The notes: generated by a model not told the origin, from the sequence alone. A stretch of 64,000 bases of DNA from Curtobacterium sp. Leaf261 (GCF_001422205.1 NZ_LMMJ01000007.1:248870-312869); one strand, 5' to 3'. Counted from the first letter of the stretch, positions 36,952 through 47,766 are shown. Numbers and translations: made by a program.

Positions 36952-37164
36952 CCGTTCTCATCCGGTTTCGACACCCGTTCCACGAGTGCCGACCTTGATG
37001 ATCGATTCGGTCCCTGCTGCGGTGCGCGACGCTGACGTCGTACGGTGCGCGGGACCTGGACGACACCGGGAGTGCCCGGTGTCGGGACGGATCAGGGCGT
37101 ACACCCCGATCCGGAGGTCGGGCGGCAGACCGGGAGTGATCCCGGTCGTGCCGCCCGAACGATC
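36952..37164. other. 213-bp gap in the spc operon, no rpsN, two stem-loops
   Basis: Two clear hairpins: CGACACCGGG.AGTG.CCCGGTGTCG (37061-37084), and a long one at 37119-37157 with arms CGGGCGGCA and TGCCGCCCG plus an inner CCGGG/CCCGG pair, 7 bp after the rplE stop. Many bacteria carry rpsN here; I find no S14 zinc-finger or body motif in any frame. Confidence 0.65.
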
Positions 37165-37758
37165 TTAGACCGTCTGCTCGGTGGAGCGGAACGGGAACCC
37201 GAGCTGACGGAGCAGCGCGCGGCCCTCGTCGTCCGTCTTCGCGGTGGTGACGACGGTGATGTCGAAGCCGCGGACACGGTCGATGCGGTCCTGGTCGATC
37301 TCGTGGAACACGCTCTGCTCCGTGAGACCGAAGGTGTAGTTGCCGTTGCCGTCGAACTGGCGGTCGCTCAGGCCACGGAAGTCGCGGATGCGCGGGAGCG
37401 CGAGCGACAGGAGGCGGTCGAGGAACTCCCAGGCACGGTCGCCGCGCAGCGTGACGTGCGCACCGATCGGCTGACCCTCACGGAGCTTGAACTGCGCGAT
37501 GGACTTGCGGGCCTTGGTGACCTGCGGCTTCTGACCCGTGATCGCGGTGAGGTCCTTGATGGCCCCGTCGATGATCTTGGAGTCGCGAGCTGCCTCGCCG
37601 ACACCCGTGTTGACGACGACCTTGACCAGGCCGGGGACCTGGTGGACGTTCGTGTACGAGAACTGCTCGGTGAGAGCGGCCGTGATGTCGGTCTTGTACT
37701 TCTGCTTCAGGCGCGGTTGAACTTTCTCAACAGTCGCGGCAGACGTGGTGTCGCTCAT
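37165..37758 (-). CDS. rplE: 50S ribosomal protein L5 (uL5)
   Basis: 197 aa, 5S rRNA contact at the central protuberance. [19 protein letters not shown] and [20 protein letters not shown] are L5 motifs. The start overlaps the rplX stop by 1 bp. Confidence 0.98.
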   Translation of the reverse strand: MSDTTSAATVEKVQPRLKQKYKTDITAALTEQFSYTNVHQVPGLVKVVVNTGVGEAARDSKIIDGAIKDLTAITGQKPQVTKARKSIAQFKLREGQPIGAHVTLRGDRAWEFLDRLLSLALPRIRDFRGLSDRQFDGNGNYTFGLTEQSVFHEIDQDRIDRVRGFDITVVTTAKTDDEGRALLRQLGFPFRSTEQTV

Positions 37759-38117
37759 TACAGGTCCTCACCAGACTTCTTGGCGTAACGGACGCGGACG
37801 GTCTTGGTGACGCCGCCCTTCTCGACCGTCTCGGTGCGGAATCCGACGCGGGTCGGCTTCTTGGTCTTCGGGTCGACGATGGCCACGTTCGACACGTGGA
37901 TCGGCGCCTCGTGCGTCTCGATGCCACCCGTCTTGGAGCCGCGCTGCGTCTGACCGACGCGCACGTGCTTCTTGACGAAGTTGACACCCTCGACGACGAC
38001 TCGGTTCTCGTCCTTCAGGACCTCGATGACCTTGCCCTGCTTGCCGCGGTCTCCGCCGCGGGCCTGGGTCGGTCCCGAGATGATCTGGACGAGGTCGCCC
38101 TTCTTGATGTTCGCCAT
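37758..38117 (-). CDS. rplX: 50S ribosomal protein L24 (uL24)
   Basis: 119 aa. [11 protein letters not shown] is the KOW motif; [11 protein letters not shown] follows. It begins 2 bp after rplN. It has a role in 50S assembly. Confidence 0.98.
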   Translation of the reverse strand: MANIKKGDLVQIISGPTQARGGDRGKQGKVIEVLKDENRVVVEGVNFVKKHVRVGQTQRGSKTGGIETHEAPIHVSNVAIVDPKTKKPTRVGFRTETVEKGGVTKTVRVRYAKKSGEDL

Positions 38118-38119
38118 GA

Positions 38120-38488
38120 CTAAATGACCTCCGGCGCCAGCGAGATGATCTTCATGAACTTCTTGTCGCGGAGCTCACGACCGACCGGCCCGAAGATTCG
38201 GGTACCGCGGGGGTCGCCGTCCGCCTTGAGGATCACGGCTGCGTTCTCGTCGAACTTGATGTAGGAGCCGTCCGGACGACGGGTCTCCTTCTTGGTGCGA
38301 ACGATGACGGCCTTGACGACGTCACCCTTCTTGACGTTGCCGCCGGGGATCGCGTCCTTGACCGTGGCGACGATGACGTCACCGAGTCCGGCGTAGCGAC
38401 GACCTGAGCCACCGAGCACTCGGATGGCCAGGATCTCCTTGGCACCGGTGTTGTCGGCGACCTTGAGGCGGGATTCCTGCTGGATCAC
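38120..38488 (-). CDS. rplN: 50S ribosomal protein L14 (uL14)
   Basis: 122 aa, standard. [20 protein letters not shown] opens the protein and [20 protein letters not shown] closes it. Follows rpsQ by 32 bp. Confidence 0.99.
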   Translation of the reverse strand: MIQQESRLKVADNTGAKEILAIRVLGGSGRRYAGLGDVIVATVKDAIPGGNVKKGDVVKAVIVRTKKETRRPDGSYIKFDENAAVILKADGDPRGTRIFGPVGRELRDKKFMKIISLAPEVI

Positions 38489-38520
38489 TGCTGTCTCCTT
38501 TTCCGCAAGAAGGCCGAGGC

Positions 38521-38811
38521 CTACTTGGCCTTCTCGAGGATCTCGACCAGGCGCCAGCGCTTGGAGGCGCTGAGGGGACGGGTCTCGCTGATGACGACGA
38601 GGTCGCCGATGCCTGCGGTACCGAGCTCGTCGTGCGCCTTGACCTTGGAGGTACGGCGGATGACCTTGCCGTACAGCGGGTGCTTCACGCGGTCCTCGAC
38701 CTCGACGACGATGGTCTTGTCCATCTTGTCGCTCGTGACGTAGCCACGACGGGTCTTGCGGTAGCCGCGAGTGACGGCCGTGGAGTCGACCTCAGTCTTC
38801 TCGGTAGCCAT
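38521..38811 (-). CDS. rpsQ: 30S ribosomal protein S17 (uS17)
   Basis: 96 aa. [19 protein letters not shown] and [20 protein letters not shown] are the S17 pattern. The start overlaps the rpmC stop by 1 bp. Confidence 0.98.
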   Translation of the reverse strand: MATEKTEVDSTAVTRGYRKTRRGYVTSDKMDKTIVVEVEDRVKHPLYGKVIRRTSKVKAHDELGTAGIGDLVVISETRPLSASKRWRLVEILEKAK

Positions 38812-39152
38812 TACTTCTCCTCAGTGCTGGTCGATGCGGGGGTCTCGGTGGCCTCGGCCGACGCGGAGGGCTTGTCAGCCTTCTTCGTCGACTTCTTCGC
38901 CGCGGCCTTGGGCGCCTCGACGGGGGCGGGGGTGGCACGGATGCCGAGCTCGCGCTCACGCAGGACCGTGTAGATGCGAGCGATGTCGCGCTTGACGGCA
39001 CGGAGACGGCCGTGGCTCTCGAGCTGGCCGGTGGCCGACTGGAAGCGCAGGTTGAACAGCTCTTCCTTGGCCTTCTTGAGCTCGTCAGCGAGACGCTCGT
39101 CCTCGAAGGTGTCGAGCTCCGTCGGACGGAGCTCCTTGGAACCGATCGCCAT
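38811..39152 (-). CDS. rpmC: 50S ribosomal protein L29 (uL29) with C-terminal tail
   Basis: 113 aa against about 63 in E. coli. The L29 body is residues 5-72 ([20 protein letters not shown]). Residues 73-113 form an Ala/Lys then Ala/Thr/Glu-rich tail. ATG overlaps the rplP stop by 1 bp. Confidence 0.97.
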   Translation of the reverse strand: MAIGSKELRPTELDTFEDERLADELKKAKEELFNLRFQSATGQLESHGRLRAVKRDIARIYTVLRERELGIRATPAPVEAPKAAAKKSTKKADKPSASAEATETPASTSTEEK

Positions 39153-39571
39153 TATGCGTCGCCCTCCTCGCGCTTGATGATGCGTGCCTTGAGGGGCAGC
39201 TTGTGGATTGCTCGGGTGAGCGCCTCGCGAGCGATCTCGTCGCTCACGCCGGAGAGCTCGAAGAGCACGCGACCCGGCTTGACGTTGGCGACCCACCACT
39301 CGGGGGAACCCTTACCGGAACCCATGCGGGTCTCGGCGGGCTTCTTCGTGAGCGGACGGTCGGGGTAGATGTTGATCCACACCTTGCCGCCACGCTTGAT
39401 GTGACGCGTCATGGCGATACGAGCGGACTCGATCTGACGGTTGGTCACGTACGCAGGCGTGAGGGCCTGGATCCCGTAGTCACCGAACGACACCTTGGTG
39501 CCACCGGTGGCCTGACCCGACCGCTTCGGGTGGTGCTGCTTGCGGTGCTTGACTCGACGGGGAATAAGCAT
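39152..39571 (-). CDS. rplP: 50S ribosomal protein L16 (uL16)
   Basis: 139 aa. [19 protein letters not shown] and the [14 protein letters not shown] loop are diagnostic; the protein lies near the peptidyl-transferase centre. 2 bp after rpsC. Confidence 0.99.
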   Translation of the reverse strand: MLIPRRVKHRKQHHPKRSGQATGGTKVSFGDYGIQALTPAYVTNRQIESARIAMTRHIKRGGKVWINIYPDRPLTKKPAETRMGSGKGSPEWWVANVKPGRVLFELSGVSDEIAREALTRAIHKLPLKARIIKREEGDA

Positions 39572-39573
39572 GA

Positions 39574-40404
39574 TTACGCCTCAACTCCTGCGCCGGCCGG
39601 CGCGTCCTGCGGAGCCTGCTGCTCGCGACGGTCGCCACGGGGGGCGCTGTCGCGTCCACCGTCACGCCCGCCGTCGCGGCCGCCACCGCGGGGCCCACGG
39701 CCACCGCCATCGCGACGCTCCGGACGGGACGAACGCTGGTTCGCCTGCTCGCGAGCGAGCTCCTTGTTGGTGATGTCGCCCTTGTAGATCCACACCTTCA
39801 CACCGATGCGACCGAACGTCGTCCGGGCCTCGTAGAAGCCGTAGTCGATGTTGGCGCGGAGCGTGTGCAGGGGCACGCGGCCCTCGCGGTAGAACTCCGA
39901 GCGGCTCATCTCGGCGCCGCCGAGACGACCGGACACCTGGATGCGGACACCCTTGGCGCCGGCGCGCTGAGCACCCTGGAGGCCCTTGCGCATCGCACGA
40001 CGGAACGCGACGCGAGCACTGAGCTGCTCCGCGATCCCCTGTGCGACGAGCTGCGCCTCGGTCTCGGGGTTCTTCACCTCGAGGATGTTCAGCTGGATCT
40101 GCTTGCCGGTGAGCTTCTCGAGGTCGCCACGGATGCGCTCCGCCTCTGCACCACGGCGACCGATGACGATGCCGGGGCGAGCGGTGTGGATGTCCACGCG
40201 GACACGGTCACGGGTGCGCTCGAGCTCGATGCGGGCGACGCCCGCGCGGTCGAGGGACTTCGTCAGCATCTGACGGATCTTGATGTCCTCAGCCACGTAG
40301 TCGGCGTAGCGCTGACCCTTCTTCGTGCTGTCCGTGAACCAGTGGGAGATGTGGTCCGTGGTGATACCGAGACGGAAGCCGTACGGGTTGACCTTCTGGC
40401 CCAT
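39574..40404 (-). CDS. rpsC: 30S ribosomal protein S3 (uS3) with Arg/Gly-rich tail
   Basis: 276 aa against about 233 in E. coli. [14 protein letters not shown] at the start, a KH domain with [16 protein letters not shown], and [17 protein letters not shown] near 180. From about residue 225 an Arg/Gly/Asp-rich tail follows, including GGRDGG repeats, a likely extra RNA contact. The start overlaps rplV by 1 bp. Confidence 0.98.
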   Translation of the reverse strand: MGQKVNPYGFRLGITTDHISHWFTDSTKKGQRYADYVAEDIKIRQMLTKSLDRAGVARIELERTRDRVRVDIHTARPGIVIGRRGAEAERIRGDLEKLTGKQIQLNILEVKNPETEAQLVAQGIAEQLSARVAFRRAMRKGLQGAQRAGAKGVRIQVSGRLGGAEMSRSEFYREGRVPLHTLRANIDYGFYEARTTFGRIGVKVWIYKGDITNKELAREQANQRSSRPERRDGGGRGPRGGGRDGGRDGGRDSAPRGDRREQQAPQDAPAGAGVEA

Positions 40405-40796
40405 TACTTGCTCGCCTTCTTGCTCGTAGCGGCCGCCTCGACCTCATCCGGCGTCGCGAGGACGACCGTGATGTGGCTGGTGCGCTTGTTGATGCGGAAG
40501 GCGCGACCCTGTGCACGCGGCTGGAACCGCTTGAGGGTGGTGCCCTCGTCGACGAAGACGCTGCTCACGTAGAGGTCGCGCTCGTCGAGGAAGCTGTTGC
40601 TCTGGTCGGCCTTGACCCGTGCGTTCGCGATCGCCGAGGCGACGAGCTTGTACACGGGCTCCGAAGCGCCCTGGGGGGCGAACTTCAGGATGGCGAGTGC
40701 CTCATGGGCCTGCTTGCCCTTGATCAGTGCGATGACGCGACGGGCCTTCTGAGGCGTGACGCGGATGTGTCGCACGCGGGCGATCGACTCCACCAT
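40404..40796 (-). CDS. rplV: 50S ribosomal protein L22 (uL22)
   Basis: 130 aa. [20 protein letters not shown] and [20 protein letters not shown] (the exit-tunnel hairpin) are L22 signatures. The usual macrolide-site loop looks intact. Confidence 0.99.
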   Translation of the reverse strand: MVESIARVRHIRVTPQKARRVIALIKGKQAHEALAILKFAPQGASEPVYKLVASAIANARVKADQSNSFLDERDLYVSSVFVDEGTTLKRFQPRAQGRAFRINKRTSHITVVLATPDEVEAAATSKKASK

Positions 40797-40817
40797 TTCT
40801 CTCCTCCTCCTGTCGCC

Positions 40818-41099
40818 TTAGCGGCGACGGCCCTTCTTGTCGTCCTTCACGTGGCCGCGGAAGGTGCGGGTCGGGGCGAACTCGCCCAGCTTGTGACCGA
40901 CCATCGACTCGGTGACGAACACCGGGATGTGCTTGCGGCCGTCGTGCACGGCGATCGTGTGTCCGAGCATGTTCGGGACGATCATCGAGCGACGCGACCA
41001 GGTACGGATCACGTTCTTGGTGTTGGCCTCGTTCTGTGCAACGACCTTGCGGAGCAGGTGGTCGTCGACGAAGGGGCCCTTCTTCAGACTGCGTGGCAT
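40818..41099 (-). CDS. rpsS: 30S ribosomal protein S19 (uS19)
   Basis: 93 aa. [19 protein letters not shown] and [19 protein letters not shown] are S19 hallmarks. Normal size and order between rplB and rplV. Confidence 0.99.
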   Translation of the reverse strand: MPRSLKKGPFVDDHLLRKVVAQNEANTKNVIRTWSRRSMIVPNMLGHTIAVHDGRKHIPVFVTESMVGHKLGEFAPTRTFRGHVKDDKKGRRR

Positions 41100-41111
41100 C
41101 TTCTACAACTC

Positions 41112-41951
<840 letters not shown>

Positions 41952-41969
41952 GATTTATCCCTCTGGTCC

Positions 41970-42269
41970 TCAGCCGACAGCCGTGAAGATGTCGATCGAA
42001 CCGGACTTGAGCGTGACGATGGCGCGCTTGGTGTCCTTGCGCTTGCCAGTGCCGAAACGCGTGCGGCGGGTCTTGCCCGGACGGTTCAGGGTGTTGATCC
42101 CGGCGACCTTGACGTCGAAGATCTTCTCGATCGCGAACTTGATCTCGGTCTTGTTCGCACGGGGGTCCACGATGAACGTGTACTTGCCCTGGTCGATCAG
42201 CGAGTAGCTCTTCTCCGAGACGACCGGCGAGATGATGATGTCGCGGGGGTCCTTGTTGTTGCCGCTCAT
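41970..42269 (-). CDS. rplW: 50S ribosomal protein L23 (uL23)
   Basis: 99 aa at the exit-tunnel mouth, the SRP/trigger-factor dock. [20 protein letters not shown] is the L23 N-terminus. The ATG overlaps the rplD stop by 4 bp. Confidence 0.98.
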   Translation of the reverse strand: MSGNNKDPRDIIISPVVSEKSYSLIDQGKYTFIVDPRANKTEIKFAIEKIFDVKVAGINTLNRPGKTRRTRFGTGKRKDTKRAIVTLKSGSIDIFTAVG

Positions 42270-42925
42270 GCGGTGATCTCCTTCGCGGTCTTCGATGCGA
42301 CGAACGCGTCGAGGGCGCTCTTGCTGAAGACGATGTCATCGCTGACGAGGACGTCGTAGGCGTTGAGCTGGCCGTACGTGAGCGCGTGGACGTTCGGCAG
42401 GTTGCGGACGCTCTTGAGCGCGACCTCGTCGTTCGCCTCGAGCACCACGAGGACGTGCTTCACCGGGGCGATCTTGGCGAGGAGCGTGAGCACCGTCTTG
42501 GTCGAGGGGACCTCGGCCTCGATGAACGACTCCACCGCGTGGATGCGGCCACCGCGTGCGCGGTCGGACAGGGCACCGAGCGTCGCCTTGGCGATCATCT
42601 TCTTGGGGGTGCGCTGCGAGTAGTCGCGCGGCGTCGGTCCGTGGACGATGCCACCACCGGTCATCTGGGGCGCACGGATGGAGCCCTGACGGGCGCGACC
42701 GGTGCCCTTCTGCTTGAACGGCTTGCGGCCGGCGCCGGACACCTCGCCGCGACGCTTGGTCTTGTGCGTGCCCTGGCGCGCTGCGGCGAGCTGGGCGACG
42801 ACGACCTGGTGGATCAGGGGGACGTTGGTCTCGACGTCGAAGACCTCGGCGGGGAGCTCGAACGTGCCCGACTTGGCGCCGGACGCGTCGAGGACGTCGA
42901 TCGTGGTTGCAGTCGTGGTGGCCAT
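42266..42925 (-). CDS. rplD: 50S ribosomal protein L4 (uL4)
   Basis: 219 aa from the ATG behind GAAGGG; a GTG two codons earlier is possible. [20 protein letters not shown] and [20 protein letters not shown] are L4 motifs. In other bacteria L4 can repress the S10 operon; whether it does so here is not visible. Confidence 0.98.
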   Translation of the reverse strand: MATTTATTIDVLDASGAKSGTFELPAEVFDVETNVPLIHQVVVAQLAAARQGTHKTKRRGEVSGAGRKPFKQKGTGRARQGSIRAPQMTGGGIVHGPTPRDYSQRTPKKMIAKATLGALSDRARGGRIHAVESFIEAEVPSTKTVLTLLAKIAPVKHVLVVLEANDEVALKSVRNLPNVHALTYGQLNAYDVLVSDDIVFSKSALDAFVASKTAKEITA

Positions 42926-42927
42926 GC

Positions 42928-43581
42928 TCACTTACCCTTCACGGCGGTGCGGACGAAGACGATGCGGCCACGAGCACCGGGGACGGCGCCCTTGACGAGC
43001 AGCACACCCTTCTCGGCGTCGACGGCGTGCACCGTGAGGTTGAGGACGGTGACGCGCTCCCCACCCATGCGACCGGCCATGCGCATGCCCTTGAAGACAC
43101 GCGACGGGGTCGACGAAGCACCGATCGAGCCGGGCTTGCGGTGGTTGCGGTGCGCACCGTGCGAGGCGCCGACACCCTTGAAGTTGTGACGCTTCATGAC
43201 ACCGGCGAAGCCCTTGCCCTTGCTGGTGCCGACGACGTCGACCTTCTGGCCGACCTCGAACGTGTCGACGGTGAGCTCCTGGCCGAGCGCGTACTCCGCG
43301 GCGTCGGCGGTGCGGATCTCGGTGAGGTGGCGACGCGGGGTGACCCCGGCGGCCTCGAAGTGGCCGGCGTCCGGCTTGTTGACCTTGCGCGGGTCGATCT
43401 GGCCGGCGGCGATCTGGATCGCGACGTAGCCGTCCTTCTCGACGGTGCGGAGCTGGGTCACGACGTTCGGCGAGATCTCGACGACGGTGACGGGGATGAG
43501 CTTGTTGTTCTCGTCCCACACCTGGGTCATGCCGAGCTTCTTGCCGAGCAGGCCCTTGACGGTCTTGGTTGCAGTTGCCAT
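42928..43581 (-). CDS. rplC: 50S ribosomal protein L3 (uL3)
   Basis: 217 aa. [20 protein letters not shown] and [20 protein letters not shown] are L3 signatures near the peptidyl-transferase centre. It lies 13 bp after rpsJ. Confidence 0.99.
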   Translation of the reverse strand: MATATKTVKGLLGKKLGMTQVWDENNKLIPVTVVEISPNVVTQLRTVEKDGYVAIQIAAGQIDPRKVNKPDAGHFEAAGVTPRRHLTEIRTADAAEYALGQELTVDTFEVGQKVDVVGTSKGKGFAGVMKRHNFKGVGASHGAHRNHRKPGSIGASSTPSRVFKGMRMAGRMGGERVTVLNLTVHAVDAEKGVLLVKGAVPGARGRIVFVRTAVKGK

Positions 43582-43594
43582 CAGTGGTCGCCCC

Positions 43595-43903
43595 CTACAG
43601 CTTGATCTCGATGTTGACGTCGGCCGGGAGGTCGAGACGCATGAGCGAGTCGACGGCCTTGGGCGTCGGGTCGACGATGTCGATGACGCGCTTGTGCGTG
43701 CGCTTCTCGAAGTGCTCGCGCGAGTCCTTGTACTTGTGGGGAGAACGGATCACGACGACCACGTTCTTCTCGGTGGGGAGCGGCACCGGGCCGACAACGG
43801 TCGCACCGGCACGGGTCACCGTGTCGACGATCTTCCGAGCCGACGTGTCGATGACCTCGTGGTCGTACGACTTGAGCCGGATGCGGATCTTCTGTCCCGC
43901 CAT
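43595..43903 (-). CDS. rpsJ: 30S ribosomal protein S10 (uS10)
   Basis: 102 aa; [20 protein letters not shown] fixes the start. First gene of the S10 operon. In many bacteria tuf lies just upstream; here 12.9 kb of other genes separate them. Confidence 0.99.
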   Translation of the reverse strand: MAGQKIRIRLKSYDHEVIDTSARKIVDTVTRAGATVVGPVPLPTEKNVVVVIRSPHKYKDSREHFEKRTHKRVIDIVDPTPKAVDSLMRLDLPADVNIEIKL

Positions 43904-44438
43904 GTTCTCTTCTCTCTCTTCTGCGCCGCGCACCACTCGGGCCGCCTGACGCCGCCGAGATGTGCTCGCGCACCCTCGGCTGTTTTCGGTGAATCACCGG
44001 CACCACCGCAGTGGCAGACCGCTGTTCTTCTGTGAACTGCTCGGCACGGTCCTGACTGACCCCGCGGCCGAGCGACATGTCGACTCCGCGGCGCGCAGAC
44101 GAGCGGTGTTCCGCTCGCACTGCATTCCGTGATGGAGTCGAATCGTGTTCTTGCTGTCTGCGGCCCAGACGCTTCCACCCTGCGAACGAACGCACTGGTG
44201 GGGTCTGTGCACTGCCAAGACAGTGACCCGGCGGACGCGAACGTCCGAGGAATTTGGAACCGGACAAGTCTCCCATAGCCCGCGGCTCCGTGCAACCCGG
44301 GCGTGTCGCGCCGCGATCCGCAGTGTGTCGCGGAAGTGCGGTGCCGCCACGGGGCGGCGGTGAGGCGGTCTGGAGGCCCGGATCCGGCCCTCCAGACCGC
44401 CCTGCTCGAGCGCGTGGCCGGCCGCACCGATCGGCGTG
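43904..44438. other. 535-bp leader/intergenic region upstream of the S10 operon
   Basis: It should contain the S10 operon promoter. TTGGCA (44218-44213) and TTGTCC (44267-44262) on the minus strand are possible -35 boxes, but neither has a good -10 at 17 bp, so I do not call one. A palindromic element is at 44364-44402. Open frames here are shadows. Confidence 0.5.
44364..44402. repeat. Palindromic intergenic element (divergent copy)
   Basis: GGCGGTCTGGAGGCCCGG and its complement with one mismatch, centred on GGATCC. It lies 37 bp beyond the stop of the secreted Ig-like protein. Confidence 0.8.
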
Positions 44439-45668
44439 TCAGCCGATCGTGACCGCCGCCCGCCCGACGACGCTGCCACCGACGTCCGCGGTCAGCAGGA
44501 TGCGCGCCCCGCCGAGTCCCGTCGTCGAGATCGTGCGCTGCCACGTGCCGCGGCCGACGATCGCGGTGATCGCCGCGCCGTCACCGTCGCGGAGCGGTGC
44601 ACCGTTCTCGTGGGTGAACCGCACCGTCGCACCCGGCTCGCCCCCACCGACGAGGACGGCGCGGCCCTCGCCCTGGGACTGGACCCTCGCGGTGAGCGGC
44701 TCGGGGATGGTCGCCGAGGTCGTCGTCCGACCGACCTCGGTCCCGCCGACCAGCGTGACGACGTCGATCGCGTGGAAGCGGACTCCAGCACCCGGGAGCG
44801 GGAGACTCGCCCGCCACACGCCATCGTCGCCCGGGACGGCGGAGACCGCGGCGCCGTCCGGACCCGTGATCGCCGCGCCGTCATGCAGGAACCCGAGCTC
44901 GGTGCCGCTCGGCGCACGGCCGGAGACCTGGATGAGTCCGCGGTCGTGGTCGACGTCGGCACGGACGTCGACGGCGCTCCCGTCGACGAGGAACACGTCA
45001 TCGACGCCGCCGTTCTGCGCGCCGTCGAAATGCTGCGCAGCGCCGATGTGACGCTGCCCGAACGCGAGCCCGCGAACGGTGGAGGACCAGTCCCCGTTCG
45101 CGTCCGCCTTCGCCGTGCCGGCCCGCTCGCCGTCGACGGTGATGACGATGCGCGCATTCGGGTACCCGCTGCCCGAGAGCGCCACGCTGCGGCCGGAGTC
45201 GTCCACCACGCCGGTCATCTCCGGCGCGAGGAGACGGAGGATGGTGACGGGGACGTCGACGGGCTTCCACACGCCCGACTCCGCGACCTGGAGGACCCGG
45301 TCACCCGGTTGCGCCCTGATCCGGGCCGTCCAGGTGCCGTCCTCGCTCGCGACCCTGGCGGCGGACTCGACGACGTCGCCGCCGACGAACACGGCACGAC
45401 CCGGTTCCGCGGTGCCGGACAGCGTCACACGCCCGAGCCCGTGCTTGATCGCCGTGACCCGAGCCGACAGGGCGACGGACGGAGCGACCGACGGAGCCGA
45501 CCCGGCCTGGACCGCCGGAGGCGACGCCACGGCCGCCGCCGGGCCGGCAGGGGCGGCGGCGGTCGCCGCACCCGCGGGGGCGGCGGCCAGTCCGGCGGCG
45601 AGAGCGCCCACGAGGGCGGCGCCCGAGAGGGCGGCACGGGTGGTGCCGAGGGGACGAGGGATGTGCAT
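44439..45668 (-). CDS. Secreted protein with Ig-like repeats
   Basis: 409 aa. Signal peptide at about 1-34 (LSGAALVGALAAGLAAAPAG, ending AGAA), then a Pro/Ala linker and about four beta-sandwich-like repeats of roughly 80-90 residues, each with patterns such as VTLSGTAEPGRAVFV, VALSGSGYPNARIVI or LVGGGEPGATVRF followed by G-x-W. This resembles bacterial Ig-like/carboxypeptidase-regulatory-like surface domains. No anchor or catalytic motif is seen. It probably acts at the cell surface, perhaps with the giant protein encoded nearby. Confidence 0.78.
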   Translation of the reverse strand: MHIPRPLGTTRAALSGAALVGALAAGLAAAPAGAATAAAPAGPAAAVASPPAVQAGSAPSVAPSVALSARVTAIKHGLGRVTLSGTAEPGRAVFVGGDVVESAARVASEDGTWTARIRAQPGDRVLQVAESGVWKPVDVPVTILRLLAPEMTGVVDDSGRSVALSGSGYPNARIVITVDGERAGTAKADANGDWSSTVRGLAFGQRHIGAAQHFDGAQNGGVDDVFLVDGSAVDVRADVDHDRGLIQVSGRAPSGTELGFLHDGAAITGPDGAAVSAVPGDDGVWRASLPLPGAGVRFHAIDVVTLVGGTEVGRTTTSATIPEPLTARVQSQGEGRAVLVGGGEPGATVRFTHENGAPLRDGDGAAITAIVGRGTWQRTISTTGLGGARILLTADVGGSVVGRAAVTIG

Positions 45669-45762
45669 GCTGACTCCGATCCGGACACGCAACGGCGCGT
45701 GTCCGAGATCAGCCTGTCATGTCAGTGTGACATCCGTATTTCGTGTCGGGGACGGACTCGCG

Positions 45763-46569
45763 TCATCCTTCGACCGGAGCCGGCCGGAACCACGGCGGGA
45801 AGATCGCGACGCGCGGCACGTGACCGCCGGCGTCCGCGAGGAGCGCCCGGACGTCATCACGCATCCGGTCGTTCGGGACCCCGATCACGGCGACCGACGA
45901 GAACGGCACGCTCGGTCCGGCGAGCAGTTCGAGGCCGAGCATCTCGGGGTCCGAGACGTCCGTCCGGCGGAGGAGCGCGGTTGCCGCGTCGGGTCCGACC
46001 GCGAACCGCGCGGACTTCTCGTCGGCCTGACGGTCGGCGAGGATCACGGATGCGCCGAAGGCGGTCGTCGGCACGACGAGCACGACGTAGTCCGTGCCCC
46101 GGGTGCGTCGGGCAGCGTCGGACCAGCGGTCGCCGTCGGCACCGGATCGGAGTTCGTCCCAGGCGCTGGCGTCCGCGGTCATCGTGAACGGCACGTGCTC
46201 GGCGACGGTGGTCCCGTCGGGCGCGGTCACCTCGGCCCGCCGCGCACGGGTCTCCGGGGCGCTGACGTCGATGTCGGGCGTCGCGGTGGTGCTCGCGTTG
46301 ATCACGCCGTCCGTGACGATGCCGCCGAGGTTGTCGAGGTGCGTGAAGTGGTGCGCACGCAGGGCCGAGAAGACGCGCGGCGGCGCCTCCACCGTGACGC
46401 TGGCGCTGCGCTTGGCCGCCGCGGACGGAGCGACGGTGCGGAGCGAGGAGGAGATGCGCGTGCGCCGTGGAGCCGGGGCCTTCGGGGCGTCGTCCGACTC
46501 CGGACGCTGCCGTGGGGAGCAGATGTCGCAGAGCTCGGTGGGGAAACCGTGGATGCACTCGTCGGTCAC
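45763..46569 (-). CDS. DarT-like (DUF4433) ADP-ribosyltransferase domain protein with Cys-rich N-terminus
   Basis: 268 aa, GTG start. The N-terminus has C-x-HG-x4-LC-D-x-C (CIHGFPTELCDICSP), a likely zinc ribbon. From about residue 65 the sequence follows DarT: HFTHLDNLGGIV (NAD-binding His), an Arg-rich ETRARRAEV, EHVPFTMTADASAWDEL in place of the VPFYF block, VILADRQ, and a Glu in LELLAGPS where DarT has its catalytic Glu. DarT ADP-ribosylates thymidine in single-stranded DNA and is a toxin reversed by the macrodomain protein DarG. No DarG-like gene is adjacent, so it may be an orphan, a defence effector, or diverged in function. Confidence 0.72.
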   Translation of the reverse strand: MTDECIHGFPTELCDICSPRQRPESDDAPKAPAPRRTRISSSLRTVAPSAAAKRSASVTVEAPPRVFSALRAHHFTHLDNLGGIVTDGVINASTTATPDIDVSAPETRARRAEVTAPDGTTVAEHVPFTMTADASAWDELRSGADGDRWSDAARRTRGTDYVVLVVPTTAFGASVILADRQADEKSARFAVGPDAATALLRRTDVSDPEMLGLELLAGPSVPFSSVAVIGVPNDRMRDDVRALLADAGGHVPRVAIFPPWFRPAPVEG

Positions 46570-46660
46570 GCGGGGTCCTCGTCCTTCCGTGCCGGGTCCA
46601 GGGTCGAACGGCACGGGTACCAACCGTACGTCACGAACGCCCTCGGCCGCGCCAATCCGG

Positions 46661-47650
46661 TCATGCCGGCTTCCTGTCACGGTAGAGCAACGCCCTGATC
46701 TCCGCCTCCGAGGACCCGAGCCGATCGGGATCGATCGTCTCGCCGTGTGCGTAGGCGTCGAGCAGCCTCGGGTCGACGTAGCTCTGCCTGGCGACCGTCG
46801 GGGTGTTGCCGAGCACCTCGGACGCGGCCCTGACGGCGTGCGAGACGGCCTTGGCGCGCCTGGCCTGGGAGGACTCCGGCCCGGTGCGTGCGAGGTCCTC
46901 AGCGGCCGCCACCGTGCCGTGCAGTGTCCGGAAGTCCTTCGCGGTGAACGCCTCGCCCGCACGCTCCTTGACGTACTCGTTGATGTCGTCCGCGGTCAAC
47001 GGCACCCAGTCCGCACCCGCGCGCTCGCGGTAGGAGAGCAGCCGGGCGTTCCCCCCGCGCCGCTTCATGCCGACGAGGACCCGCGCGAGGTCGTGGTCGT
47101 GGATGCTCGACGACCACGCCTGACCGCTCTTGCCGGGGAACTCCAACTCGATGTCGTCCCCGGAGACGTGCGCATGGGTGCAGAGGAGCGTGGACAGTCC
47201 GTGGCTGCCGTGCTCGGCCGCGTACCGCTCGGACCCGACGCGGAGCGACCCCTGGTCGAGCATCCGGAACGCTGCCCCGAGCGCGCGCTGCCGGTCCGGC
47301 TCCGGACGACGGAGGTCCATGGTGACGTTCCGTCGTGCGACCGGGAGCGACTCGGCGAGGGCGAGGGCCCTGTCGTACTTGATCCGGTCCATCCGCTCGC
47401 GCCACGACGGGTGGTACATGTACTGCCGTCGCCCGGCCGCGTCGGTGCCCGTGGCGAGGATGTGCCCGTTCTCGTAGGGCGCGATCCAGACGTCGTCCCA
47501 CGCTGGCGGGATCACCAGCTCCTCGAGGCGCCGTCGGGTGTCGGCGTCCGTCACGGTCGCGCCGTCCGGGTCGCGGTAGGTGAAGCCCGTGCCGGAGCGG
47601 AGACGGTGGTAGCCCCGTCCGGTGGTCGTGGAGCGGCGGAGGCGGGTCAC
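46661..47650 (-). CDS. DNA topoisomerase IB (poxvirus/bacterial type)
   Basis: 329 aa. It relaxes supercoils through a 3'-phosphotyrosyl intermediate. The N-terminal LRRSTTTGRGYHRLRSGTGF and VIPPAWDDVWIAP, HPSWRERMDRIKYDRAL, and C-terminal ARQSYVDPRLLDAY with catalytic Tyr291 are the family pattern. The only usable start is GTG at 47650, since an in-frame stop lies four codons upstream; AGGAGG directly touches it, an unusual spacing. The DarT-like gene follows 91 bp downstream on the same strand. Confidence 0.92.
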   Translation of the reverse strand: MTRLRRSTTTGRGYHRLRSGTGFTYRDPDGATVTDADTRRRLEELVIPPAWDDVWIAPYENGHILATGTDAAGRRQYMYHPSWRERMDRIKYDRALALAESLPVARRNVTMDLRRPEPDRQRALGAAFRMLDQGSLRVGSERYAAEHGSHGLSTLLCTHAHVSGDDIELEFPGKSGQAWSSSIHDHDLARVLVGMKRRGGNARLLSYRERAGADWVPLTADDINEYVKERAGEAFTAKDFRTLHGTVAAAEDLARTGPESSQARRAKAVSHAVRAASEVLGNTPTVARQSYVDPRLLDAYAHGETIDPDRLGSSEAEIRALLYRDRKPA

Positions 47651-47695
47651 CCTCCTGAGTCAACACGCGTTCCCGGGCTGCGGTCGCGACCCGGA

Positions 47696-47743
47696 GACGG
47701 ACTGGAGGCCCGGTACCAGCTGGTACCGGGCCTCCAGTCCGTC
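47696..47743. repeat. Palindromic intergenic element (perfect copy)
   Basis: A perfect 48-bp inverted repeat (two 24-bp arms starting GACGGACTGGAGGCCCGG, centre AGCT), 23 bp beyond the stop of the giant surface protein. Confidence 0.9.
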
Positions 47744-47766
47744 ACACCCGCAGGTGGTGCGTCCGG

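Noticed and set aside
36952-37164. Looked for rpsN (S14) between rplE and rpsH
   Set aside because: No C-x2-C pattern, no basic S14 body and no suitable start in any frame.
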